64,000 nucleotides of DNA, from contig NC_044495.1 in the NCBI RefSeq assembly GCF_902362185.1, positions 13,615,211 through 13,679,210 of the forward strand, written 5' to 3'. Below the pieces are notes generated by a model. That model had not been told where the DNA came from and searched no databases. It saw only the letters and a program-made list of their open reading frames with translations. Of the stretch, positions 11,472-24,183 are shown piece by piece. How positions within the stretch are numbered: the first letter of the stretch is position 1; each line of letters begins with the position of its first letter. The stretch comes from Chanos chanos (taxonomy: Eukaryota; Chordata; Actinopteri; Gonorynchiformes; Chanidae). A program made the translations under genes and the position numbers.

Positions 11472-14400
11472 ATGAGCTTCTCTGGAGAACGTGAAGAAAG
11501 TGACATTTCCTACAAAATGAGCCTCTCTGGAGAGAGTGAGGAGAATGATCACTCTGTGGGTCACAGCATCCACTTAAGTCAACAGCCATCAGATTCTGAA
11601 AGGTCTGGAGTGCGTTTTCTTGGCCTGAATCTATAAATCATACGAGGGATGAGTTTGTAAATGACTGAAACATCTTTTTCTGTCTTTTATTTGTAGCTTC
11701 AAGATGGAGAGAGCGCCATCCCCCACACTAACATGTGTATCAGAAAAGAGTGATAAATCAGAGAAGCGTGACATTTCCTTCACATCAGAATCACAGCCAA
11801 GTGCCAAACTGTATGAACTGTAAATTACGCATCATTTAAACTATATGTTTGGTTATAATTTCTGATGAGCAATATATTTCATGCCTCACTCACAGATTGA
11901 AAATCCATATTAAGTGATAATGAATTTCTCCCCACACCTCCCTCAGCAAGGGACAAACACCAGTGGATATGACTGGAGACCCAGGACAGAGACTCTGCCA
12001 GCAGCACCACAGAGTGCTGGAGGTGTTTTGTAAGACTGATCACATATACATCTGTAAAGGCTGTGCAGCAGAAGAGCACAAAAGCCACAATAAAGTCTAC
12101 AGAAATGTGAGTGTTCACTCCAGAAACTCATTCCATTGTTATTAGAAAAGTATCATACTGATCATGCACTCTCTTTCTGTCGTAGATGTCTAGTATACCA
12201 GACACCCCAAGCCTTATCATGGCCATATTGACAAATATGAAGGAAAAAGACATCAGAGTCTTTAAGGCAGAGCTGGATGAGTATTACCCAGGGTGCATAG
12301 GGAGTCAGCCAGAGGACCTTGATGCCTCGGGTGTGGTTAGCAAAATGCTGGAGAGCTTTGGAACAGAGGGAGCTCTGAGGATCACACTAAACTTCCTGCA
12401 TTTTAGTAAGATTTTAATGTAACCACTTTGAACGAGTAAAATTTACAGTGAATACTGTAAAACAATTTGCAAAATTTGCAATTTACTGTGAATCATACCA
12501 ATGACAGTAATTTTTATTAAACTCTATTTGTTCAGCGGACCCTCTAAAAAAAGTCACCGAAGCCAACAAAAAAAATTTAGGAAAAAGCGTGCAAAATATA
12601 TCAGAAGGAATTGCACCACATGGAAAACTAACCTATTTGCATGAGATCTACACAGACCTCTACATTATACAGGGCAGAGAAGTTGCATTCAACAGTGAAC
12701 ATGAAGTGAAACAGATTGAAATGATTTCCAAGAGACAGACCACTCAAGAGACACCAATCAAATTGAGCGAACTTTTCAAGCCAATTCCTGGTCAAGGAAA
12801 ACAAATCAGATCCGTGCTGACGAAAGGTATAGCTGGAATTGGAAAAACCTTTTCAGTGCAGAAATTCATTCTTGACTGGGCTGAAGGAAAAACAAATCAA
12901 GACATTATGGTTGTTGTTCCTCTCCCTTTCAGGGATCTTAATCTGAAAACAGACAAATACAGTCTTATTCAGCTTCTTCATCACTATGCTCCAGAGCTTA
13001 ATCAGATAAAAGATGTTGAAGATGAAGGAATCAAATTGCTCCTCATTTTTGATGGTCTGGATGAGTGTCGATTTCGTCTGGATTTCCAGAACAGTGAGAT
13101 TGTGCATGATATTACAAAGGCAACCTCAGCAGATGTACTGCTGACAAACCTCATCAGGGGGAATCTGCTTCCCTCTGCTTTGCTCTGGATAACCTCCCGA
13201 CCAGCAGCAGCCCAACATATCCCTCTGGACTATATACACCAGATCACAGAGATACGCGGGTTCAGTGAATCTCAGAGAGAGATCTACATCAGGAAAAAAA
13301 TCAGTGATCAGAGCCTGGCAAGCAAAATCATCAACCATATCAAGTCATCAAGGAACCTCTACGTCATGTGCCACATACCAGTCTTCTGTTGTCTCTCGGC
13401 TACTGTGCTTGAGGAAACTATCAAAGGTGCAAGCATTGGTAAAAAACTTGTTACCTTAACTGAGATGTATACACACTTCCTCTTCATTCAGATCAGTTTA
13501 AAGAACAAGAAGTTCAAAGGAGTCACAGTTGAAAACCCAACAACGCTGTGCGAATCAGACAAAGAGATGATTCCGAAATTAGGAGAGCTAGCTTTTCAAC
13601 AGCTGGAGAAGGGTAATTTAATATTCTATGAACAGGACCTTGTAGAGTGTGGTATTGATGTCCGTAAAGCCACAGAGTACTCTTTAGTGTGCAAAGAAGT
13701 CTTCAGAGAAGAGCTTGCATTGTACAGTGACAAGGTCTTCGGTTTTGTACATCTGAGCATCCAGGAACATCTTGCAGCATTGTATGCACATATTTCATGT
13801 GTAAATGAGAATATAAATGTTTTCAACAGAGAGGACGTCAGAGATGGAGGACAGAGATTTACATTATCTGATTTACACCAGTGTACAGTGGACAAAGCCC
13901 TGCACAGCAAGAATGGCCACTTGGACCTTTTCCTTCGCTTCCTTCTCGGCCTTTCACAGAATTCTCACCACACTCTCCTTCAAGGGCTCATGAAACAAAG
14001 AAATTCACAAATGAGAGAGTACAGTGCTTCTGAGACCATCAGATACATAAAACAAAGGATCACAAATGAGACATCAACAGAGAGGATCATCAATCTCTTC
14101 CATTGTCTGAATGAGTTGAATGACAACTCTCTAGTAGAGGAAATCGAATCTGCCTTCAGATCTGGAATGCTCACAGATAAAGACATGGAACCACACCAGT
14201 GTTCAGCTCTGGCCTACATGTTACTGATGTCAGAGGAGGTTCTGGACACCTTTGACCTGAACATGTACAAAACTTCAGTAGCATGTCGACAGAGACTGCT
14301 GCCAGTTCTCAGGACCTGCAAGAGGGCCAGGTGAGTCATGTTAGCATACTGATATAACTCCTCCTTTCAGATTAGTTCATAGCACCTGGTATGTATGGCA

Positions 14401-16659
14401 AATGTTTGTAGATTGTGATTTATATGTCTCTGCCATGTTATGGTGTGAGATAATAGGTGATTTTCCACCACACAACCCTTTTCAGGAACCACAAACTTTT
14501 TCAGGAACCAGAAACTTTAAGCTCTTTTCCACTGCAGGAATCTGCACCAGTTTTCGTTCTTGAGCCATTTTTAGTACTTACTGCAGAGTCGGTATTTTCC
14601 AGTGGTTCAGGGACTAATGAGGTGGAGCTTATCATGCAATGTTGCTGACTAGTCAACCACAAGCTTCATAGAATGAACAAGGAGGCCAACCATCATTTTT
14701 AAATACCCACATTCAGCAGGCAAGCAATAGAAGTAAATATTGGCATTTTTAGAAGCAAGTAGTAACAAAATGGTAAACCACAACACAAGCGGCGGAAAAA
14801 TGGATCAGTGAGGAGGTGCAAGCCTTATGTTGCATCTATTTGGAGGACAAGATTCAGAGAGATTTTAAGTTGTTGACTTGGAATGAAAAGGTGTATCAAA
14901 AAGTTCTGCTGCATTTAGCTGAAGTAGTCATACACCATACTGCAGACTAGTGCCAGGAAAACATTTAAAAAAAGGAACAGGATTACAATAAAACATCCTG
15001 AACACAATAACCGTAGCTCAAACAGACTCATACTTTTTAGATCACTTTCTCCTAATTTACATAATCTTCATGGTTTTTGCAGTGCAGTTGGAAACCAAGC
15101 ACAAATGTGTTCAGGAATTGTGTGGGTCCTATTGAGGGTAGATCCAAAACTCTTAAATCCCTGAAAAAGTTCCTGAACCGTGGTGGAATAGCACCTGAAT
15201 ATGGTTTAAAAACCACAGAGAATACTCAGAATGATGTGATTCACTAGCTATGACAATACACTGAATGATTTCCCTGACTGATTCTACTGCCACCATTTGA
15301 AATCTAATAAATAAACAGTTTTGATAATTACGGATTTCTTCATGGTGAGCATGGTGAGATATTTGTTTCAAAATATACAAATGGTTAAATGCAAGCACTA
15401 CTAAAAAAAAAAAACAACTATTCTGTGATCATCTTTATTTGTCCCTATAGTGTAAATCACTGTAACCTCTCATCTGGATCCTGTGAAACTGTGGCCTCAG
15501 CTCTCCAGTCAGTGAACTCACCTCTGACAGAGCTGGATTTGAGCTACAATAAACTAAAAGATGCTGGAGTGAATCTGCTCTGTGCTGCACTGATGAGTCC
15601 AAATTGTAAACTGCAGAAACTGTGGTAAGTGGTATATGTGTTTTAGTGTAGGGCCTGATATACATCGGTAATCTAACTTGACAGTGTCATGCCTTTCTTT
15701 GCAATACACAATCATATGTACTGGCACATTTAAACATATTACCAGCTTTATACAGATGACCTATACCTAACATCATACCAAATATACCTCACAAGATCAA
15801 TGTTTTCACTCATGAGATATGTAATATTTCCTTTACTTTTCTTGGAGAGAAACAATATGATTACTTTCAACTTGCTCTACAGCCTGTAGAAAGTATATTT
15901 GAATGTCTAGGCTTGATAAGTGTGAGTGTGTGTGGGCATCTGTGCACACTTTCTCTTTTTAACAGGCTAAGGAAGTGCATTCTAACAGATGGATGCTGTG
16001 TAAACCTGGCCACAGTGCTGCGGTCTTCACACTCTAAACTGTTAGAGCTGGAACTGAGTTATAATGACTTGCAGGATTCAGGAGTAAATCTGCTCTCTGA
16101 TGGACTGGAGGATTCACAGTGCAAACTACACAAACTAGGGTGAGTCCAGAAGACTCAGTGCATTAATACACTAGTCATGGTCAGTTCTAGCTAGAACAAG
16201 CGAGGACAATAAGAGAGTTGTGACCATACCATACATAGTTTTCTGAATATTTATAATTCAAATAACCAATTTACTGTTTAACTTAAGTATTTGACACTGT
16301 CAGTTTTTTCCTTGAATTTGTAAACTGACAGTATTAATGAGTTACTTCAATTTTAAATAATATTTAAATGTCACAAAGGAATTATTCAACAATAACTGTG
16401 TGTTGAGTGTGTTGAGAATTGTGAATACCATAAGTCTATTCCATGGGTTTTATTAACCATATACGTTTTCTTAACAGACTGGCAGGCTGTAGTCTCTCAA
16501 ATGAATCATGTGTAACTGTGGCCTCAATTCTGAAGTCAGCAAGCTCAAAACTGCAAGAGCTTGATCTCAGCTATAATAACCTTGAAGACTCGGGAGTGAA
16601 GCTGATCTGTGATGAAATGATGGGCCCAAATTGTAAACTACAGAAACTGAGGTGTGAAT

Positions 16660-16704
<45 letters not shown>

Positions 16705-18742
16705 GTTTGTGTTATGCGACTGCTTGTCTCCAGGTGAATAAATACCTGGTAAACCTTTATAGAAAATGTTTTAATGTTTTCATCTAAATCGTGTAAAACT
16801 GTGGTCTTGGCTCTTTAGTCATGCAATGATGGTTTTGCTACTATCTTAACTTTTCTCTACAGACTGAATCACTGTAATCTTTTACCTGAATCCTGCACAA
16901 TTATGGCGTCAGTGCTCCAGAAACCGAACTCAACCCTGAAGGAGCTGGATCTTAGCAATAACAAATTGCAAGATTCAGGAGTGAAGAAGCTGTTTTCTGG
17001 GCTGGAGACTCCAAATTGCAAATCCCTACAGAAACTGGGGTGAGTTGTTTTTGTAGAGCATGCAGCTACATTTATGTGGTCCAAGACCATTTTTATTTAT
17101 AATCCAGAAATTTTCTTTACAGATTGGCTGGCTGTTATCTTTCATCTGAATCCTGTGGAATCATAGCCTTATCTCTCCAGTCAGAGAATTCAACCCTGAC
17201 AGAGCTGGATCTTAGCCACAATGACCTTGAAGATTCAGGAGTAAGATCACTCTCTTCTGGTCTGATGAGCCCAAATTGTAAACTAAAGAAATTAGGGTGA
17301 GTAATGCGTGTGTGTACTTGTGTGTTGTGTATCCAGTCATAAACTGCATGAATGTACAACCTCTCCTCTCCTCTCCCTCTCTCCGCAGCCTGAGTATGTG
17401 TAGTCTCACAGAGGGCTGCTGTGACACTTTGGCCTCAGTCCTTAGATCTTCTCACTCTAGCATTACGGATCTGGAGCTGAGAGATAATGACCTGAAGGAT
17501 TCTGGGGTAAAGCTGCTCTCTACTGGATTGGCAAACCTCTGTAAATTAGAAAAACTGAGGTAAGGATGTTAGTGTGCCTCAACAATATGAACACTGGTTA
17601 ACATTTGGCTAAAACTAAAGTCTAATTCCTTATTTGCACGTCACTTTGTAGAAGGTCCAAACCAGGCTATGAGATCTGATTTTTTTCCTGCAGTGTGGCA
17701 GGCTGCCTGATCACAGAGGAAGGCTGTGCTTCATTAGCATTAGCTCTGTATTCAAATCCCTCACACCTTAGAGAACTGGATCTAAGCTACAATCACCCAG
17801 GAGATTCAGGAGTAAGGCTGTTCTCCAGACTTCTGGAGGATGGACATCATACACTAAAGAAACTGGAGTAAGTGTGTTAACTCTCCCATTGATGTAGTAC
17901 ATTTTAGAATCCATCCCACTAGGCTGTACACTCAGTTCTTATGTCCTTACAGAGTGCACCATGGAGGAGAGCACAGGATGAAAACTGGGCCTAGGAAATG
18001 TAAGTCTGGTTGTCCTTCGTAAGGTTTATTTTTGTTAAAAAAAAAAAAAAAGTAGTCAGAGGACAGATATGGACAACTGAATGGTTTCAGAATTAAATGA
18101 ACTAACTCTGTCATTCTGCTTCTGTACCCTTATATCTGAACTGCAATGGTGGTAATCCTCTATGTCCCTAGCAGTCATTCACAATATAATGACACCTTAA
18201 GTTGCCTTTTGTCTGCAGATGCTTGTCAGCTAACACTGGACAGAAACACAGCACATAGACTGCTCATTCTGTCTGAGGACAACAGAAAAATACAAGGAAC
18301 TTCAAAAGAGCAGCCTTATCCTGATCATCCAGAGAGATTTAAGATCTATACTCAAGTTCTATGTAAAGAAGCATTGGCTGAACGATGTTACTGGGAGGCA
18401 GAGTGGATTGGAGAGAGGATATTTATTGGTGCTGCATATAGGTCTACCAGTAAAGAAGAAGCTTCCTTGGGAATGAGTAAGACGTCTTTTGCCATGCTCT
18501 GCTTGAAGAATGGATTCAGCTTCTATCATAATCATGAGAAACATGATGTAAGGAATCCCCCTCACCCATCTAACAGAGTAGGGGTGTATCTGGACTGGCC
18601 TGCTGGTACACTGTCCTTCTACAGCATCATCGATGACTCACTGACTCTCCTTTACACATGTCATTCCAAATTCACTGAGCCCCTGTATGCAGCATTTATG
18701 CTTTACCGTGAATACACAATATCTCTGTGTCAGCTTGAATAG
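11472..18742 (+). CDS. Fish NLR: B-box, pyrin-like, FISNA-NACHT, 7 LRR exons, B30.2 (PRY-SPRY)
   Basis: An intracellular pattern-recognition receptor of the expanded fish NLR-C type, 1402 residues. Exons: 11472-11602, 11697-11810, 11947-12106, 12186-12405, 12536-14330, seven LRR exons (15451-15624, 15966-16139, 16478-16651, 16863-17039, 17123-17296, 17389-17559, 17694-17867), linker 17953-17999, and 18219-18742. All phases agree. In order: a Ser/Glu-rich N-terminus; a B-box-like zinc finger (99-129, C-x2-H-x7-C-x2-D-x4-C-x2-C-x4-H-x2-H); a death-fold exon resembling PYD (136-208); FISNA (about 225-290); NACHT with Walker A GIAGIGKT (306-313) and Walker [11 protein letters not shown] (near 376-386); leucine-rich repeats with LxELDLSYN cores (about 808-1213); and PRY-SPRY starting [10 protein letters not shown]. 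The reading frame is intact and key nucleotide-binding motifs are present, so I take it as functional. Ligand and partners cannot be read from sequence. A B-box before the PYD is unusual. Confidence 0.9.
14455..15196 (+). mobile_element. Non-autonomous DNA transposon, PIF/Harbinger-like, in NLR intron
   Basis: The 742 bp element lies between the NACHT exon and the first LRR exon. Its ends are inverted: AGGTGATTTTCCACCA at the left and, reverse complemented, AGGTGCTATTCCACCA at the right (14 of 16 match), followed on both sides by TTCAGGAAC-type motifs. Inside, from about 14798, a plus-strand fragment reads [10 protein letters not shown], then a DKIQ segment and NEKVYQKV. This fits a Myb/SANT-like domain of the accessory protein of Harbinger elements. 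The frame soon ends and no transposase is present. I could not find an exact target-site duplication, so the family assignment is tentative. Confidence 0.5.
16663..16705 (+). repeat. (GT)n-(GA)n compound microsatellite
   Basis: A GT run passes directly into a GA run, immediately after the splice donor of the third LRR exon of the NLR gene. Confidence 0.9.
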
Positions 18743-20528
18743 GCTTAACATCACAAACTGAAATACTGTAACATTAATATGATGAACTCTCACAAAAACA
18801 CTCCCTCATATAGTGTTACGTGTTCCTGCACATTCCGTGTGCCATTTGTGTGTTTTGTTTTGTTTCTCTCTGGAGTGTTGATGTTGAGTCGTATAAGTGC
18901 TGTTTTGCTGTGCGTACATGTGACGAGCTCTCTCATTCTTCACACATTCTACCAGCACAATTGTCCACTCCTGAGGAGAACAATCGCCTGTTTTGTCATT
19001 ATCACTTGCTTTGACTTGTATTATTGTTTCTGGTGTTGGTTATCATTGAACACAACTTTTGTTTATTGTGTATTGTACACTTGTTTATTGTTACAGAGGG
19101 CATGTAGCATTTTTTTCCTTTACTATTTTGTGCATATAGGTTAGGTTAGATCAGAGCAGGTCAGCAGCTGGCCAGAAAATTCATCTTCTCTTTTTTTTAA
19201 AATGAGGTAATGTCTTTCTACTGAGATTGGGTGCTGGCTACGGACCTGTTGGCCTCCTCTGGTTAGCCCCCTCCTGTTCCCATTTGGTTAACCTGGTTAT
19301 TTGTTCTTTGAATTCTGTTTACTAAACATTATCAGCGATAGTGCTGATTGTTCTACATAAATGGCATTTTACAACTTTTCTGTTCTTTAAGATCAGTTGG
19401 CCACTTACGTTATGGCAGTGGGTAAACTGGGCTGGAACTCAAATGGTCTAAGGGCAGTAACATATACACTGATGAGCCAAAACATTATGACCACCTGCCT
19501 AGTATGCTGTTGGTCCTCTGACTAATGCAACTCAATAAATGTTAACACCAAAGACATATTTCACACAAAAGCGCCATACTTACGTATTTATTTTTTGGTA
19601 TTTATTCTTGTTGTGATGTTTTTGATGGATGTGTTAATTACAAACAGGGTTTAACAGATCAGTTTTTGCAATCTTCTAATTCAGTAGCATACAGTATGTA
19701 TGTGGGGAGTGTTCAGTTGATGAAAACATCTCAAAGCATAATATCATCATGTGTATCAGAATATTCTTCCAAGGGCTTTAAGATTCATATAATGATGTTT
19801 TCAATCCAAACACAGCAACCCCTTGCAGAGGGCTGGTAATCTACTCCTCCAAATAGTACGAAGAAGACCCTGGCATGCCAAATGAACAGGATTATCAAAA
19901 TACAGCACAAATCATAACATTCATCAAGCATCTGAAATTGTATTTTTGACTCTGTAAACATGTTTAATAATTTATCCTTGATGAAACTGAGACACATCCT
20001 GTTCAGATATATGGAAATAATATTTATTTCAGTTTCACATTAGTATCACACAATTCCCACACTATAGCTACAGATACGTGAGAAGATTTAGCCTGAACTC
20101 TGAATTATCTGTACGGTTGTATCAATCAATCAAAGGCCATGATAGTGAGCTGTGACATGAGATTGCAAAGGGAGTGAAACAGAGCTGGTCTTGGCACAGT
20201 GCACAGTGTTATAGGACAAAGGAAAGGCATGTTCACATAACTACTGCCTAATGCAAAATGTTCCCATCAACACCTCATGTAAAAACCACACAGAAAATAA
20301 GAAATCGTCTCCCGAAAGATTTGAACAATCGCAGCGTGTAAAAGGGAACACCCCAAAAAAATATTCTCATACAACCTTTCAGAAACCATTTGTACAGCAG
20401 CAGCATCATCATTTTTAATGTGCAATTTTATTTAAAGGAAATGTAGGTCTGCCCAGAGGAACCACCGATGCTAAACTGCACCTCTGGACTAAGTCAAGTT
20501 TTGGAGTGAGGGTTTAGTCTGGACTGGT
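18743..20528. other. NLR 3' region and intergenic DNA up to ubr7
   Basis: This includes the NLR 3' untranslated region. The open frame at 18779-19144 is hydrophobic and low in complexity and is not called a gene. A repeat fragment sits at about 19466-19540. On the minus strand, AATAAA poly(A) signals usable by ubr7 lie at 20427-20432 and 20023-20028. Confidence 0.5.
19466..19540 (+). repeat. Fragment of an abundant teleost interspersed repeat
   Basis: The segment beginning ACTGATGAGCCAAAACATTA and continuing with GACCACCTGCC closely resembles the end of a repeat I recall as common in fish genomes. Only about 70 bases match. I am not sure which DNA transposon superfamily it belongs to. Confidence 0.45.
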
Positions 20529-23500
20529 TCAACTGCAGTAGTACTGCCCAACATTAGTCCGTCTCCGCTTCCGGTTCTGGAGATCTTCAAAAAAGGTCCG
20601 GATGGCCTCAGGGGTCACAACCTGGGGTAAGAGGGCAAAGGATGTTCCTTGATCTACTTTTGTCAAAGAGCAACTTAAAATACAGTGTGACAAAGTAAAT
20701 GAGTAGGTATTGATATTAGGACTGACATTAGAGAAACAGCTACTGAGCACATATGGGAAGCATAAATATACTTCTGAGCAGGTAATGTTCTCTAATGTTA
20801 CTGAATGAATTTTCCATTTAGCTGAAACATTTTAAATTTGTACAAGACCCACCCTTCAGTAAGTAAAAGTTAATTATAGAGGTTTAATAATCGGAGACAC
20901 AGTGCATATTTACTAAGGGTATAACAGTTCTGAACTGCCGTTCTGTAGCCCTTGGTTTGGTTTGGTTTGCTGTACATGTTTAGTTTTTTTCTCTCTCACC
21001 TCAACTCTTATTAAGTGAAAGATTTTTTCTGTCATAATACCAAATCACAGAGAATATATATTCTTAGAATCAGAGATCACTCCACACTGTTTGTGATTCT
21101 GGCACTAAGAATAACAAATTACAATTTGAAGGCAGTACACCATTACTTTTTCTTTTCATTTCTCACTGTGAGAATATATGCACCATGCCTTCACTGAACA
21201 AATCACATTGTGTTATTACTCAGACCATAATTTATACTGAAATATATGAATCCACTTAAATGAACAAAACAGATCTAATATCTCAGCTTCTCCAAGCAGA
21301 AACTTGATTCTTATATCGAAGTAGCCACATACTTATCTAAAAAAAAACAAAAAACGTCAGAGCAGTCAGCTATCATTTTACAGTTGCCATGTTTCTTTTT
21401 CTGCTGAAATGGCATGCTTGGGCAACAGTCTCGTAGTTCAAGTTCAGTTTTCTAACACTCATTTTCTAGAGGAAGAACTTTAATAACCAGGGCTTGCTTG
21501 GGTTTAGTTTTCTTGCAGTCATTTTCTTGGAGAACCCTTAAGTAAAATGTACTAATGTTTAGATTTATTCCTCTGACCATCATTGAGAAGAGCCTTAAAT
21601 AACATTTGTTGTTCAAGTTTAGTTTTCTTACTTATTTTCTAACAGTAGAGCCTTAAAATGAAAAGGTACTGAAGATTAGTTGTTTTTAATTCTCATTTTT
21701 GAAGAGCTGTACTGCTGTTTGCTGTTACATCTTCAGTTCTGACTTTGTTCAATTTTCTTGCAAGCCAAAACCATGATACCAACAAAACCGTGGCCCAAAA
21801 CTGAGGCACAACAGAACCATGAATAAGGTGAATCATTACACCCTTAGTATTTACTGTAGTTTAAAGAACGTAAATGTGTTCTTAAGTTCTAAAACTAATC
21901 ATGCAGTTTGTGTTTCTTTTATCTGTCATCATAACTTGAACAGAAATAAACGATGCTCTTACCTTTCCCTCATCGGCAAACTGTTGCAAAAATTCAGTCA
22001 GCTCAGTCTTCAGGTCGTTAAACTCTGCGAATCAATCATTATTCAATTCATTTTAAACAGAAAATATATGCACATACTGTCTATTTCTTTTGTTCTGATC
22101 AGAGAGGTACAACTTCTTACCACGGCTGCTAAGACATAACAGTAAGCTGCTCAGCTTACAGACAACAGTGATGCACAACTACTCATCTAAAACCATACAG
22201 AGATGGGCTATTCCCACACATATACAAACACACAACCACAGTCCTTACGGTAAATGATCTCCAGCTGTTGTACTCGGTCCAGAGAGCTGAGGCAACTCAT
22301 GAGCAACTCTTCTCCTGTCCAAGTCTGTGATTTACCCTTGTTTTCATATGCCAGCAGAGTGTCTGTCTCATCCAGCAAAAACTCCACACCTGCCTTGACA
22401 TAGGCTCTCTACAGGGCAGGGTTAAAAGAAAATTTTCAGTTCATTAATGAACATCTGACGCCCCGTTCACTGTCCACAGCAGTATATCAATCAATTCCAA
22501 CTTCGATATATCTGAGCTGTGCATGACAGAATAAATATATTAATAAATTAAATCACTGCTTGTCTCTGCATAAGTGCCCCATAGATGACAAAGAGAACTG
22601 ACCTATCGTTCAAACAGTTAAGTCGCTATGTATGTCTATAATTAGAAATCACAAAAGGCAGATTTGACATCAAAGTGCCATCGAATGCAAATCTACATTC
22701 ACTCTATATTTGAAGCAAACCAGTCCAATTACTTGTTATCATCTATAACTTTAATTATACTTTCACACTGGTTAAATATACATACCACCCTTGTGTTTTT
22801 CATGCGGATGATAGTATTACTGTGGCCTTATTACTAATACCATAGAGTTAATAACATGCGTAAAATACTGTGATCCACATATTAAAAATATCTTATGAAA
22901 GAAAAAAGCCCACCTTACAATCTGTGCATGTGCAAAGTTTGGCACGCCAAAAGTAGGGCCAGAACACTGCTCCCTCTGGGACCCGTGTTAACTCTTTGGC
23001 CTTTAACTCTCTCAACACACAGTGAACACTTTTAGACTGGCATTTCATGGGACAATTCTCCATCTCCTGGTGGGTCCTCTTAACACCTGCGGTCCCATTG
23101 GTCACCAGCTTAAAAAATAAATATACATCGTGATGTAGATTTATGTAACTAAACTTCGCTGTTAAGAAGTTTAGCTGAGTTGACTTTTTTTTGGGCATTT
23201 ATAACAGATCCCTCCCTGTTTTCACATAAACAGTTGTGTTTCACGGCAAAAGAGAAGAGGCCTACACAGTCAGTAAGGATCATTTTCTCTTTTTTTTTTG
23301 CTTGAGGTTTATCGACGTACAGTGGTAACCACAACCAACAATCAAACAAAAACAGTAATATATTGCAGGACAACTGAGTTTTCATCTACTCTATTCATTA
23401 AAGTTTAGCACCACTTGCTGGCAGAAACAGTGGGATGCAAGGCAAAAAAAAGAGTCAATACGTTTTTAAATACCACCTTTTGACTGGTGTAGAAATAGAC

Positions 23501-24136
23501 CTCTTTTGAGTAAATTCTCTGCTGGTTTTAAACAAGCCAAATGGTGTCACCGAAGCCTTCGTTTTGGAGTGGGTACTTAACAACTATCACATATCATCTC
23601 AAAGCACTCTTTCATACATCATGTACCTTTTACATCTGAAGTGGAACTAATCTATGATAAACGAACAAACAAATAAAAAAAAAAACTGATGCATAAAAAT
23701 ACGTTTCTCTACCTTTGTGCCATTTTGAGTGCTGCAGCTTGTTGAGGCCCACTCCCTCCCACTCGCACATGGACTCTCTTTTTTGTCCCCTCCACTCGCT
23801 TCCTCCTCTTCCTCTACATTCACTTCACTGTCTTCTTTACAAGGGCTCAGCTTGGTTAAAGGTGGAACTAGAAAAAAAAAAAAAAAAAGAGGCATACACA
23901 TATACAATGATTCAGATGTACCTACTACACTACAGAAGACAAGTCACATTGATGTCTTTATAGTTAATTTACTGTAAATTAAGCTTTCTCAAGTGGTTTG
24001 TGACGTGACCTACGTTTGTGTAACAAACCTGCATAGTGAGAAGCATAGGTCCAGAGGAAAGGGGCCTTGTTCATACAGCTCTCACACACCATTTCCAAAA
24101 GCTCCTCAGAGTCTACAACCAGACAGCCAAGGTGCT

Positions 24137-24183
<47 letters not shown>

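Noticed and set aside
18779-19144. 121-codon open frame after the NLR stop
   Set aside because: It is hydrophobic, cysteine- and leucine-rich and T-biased, in the 3' untranslated region, with no recognisable domain.
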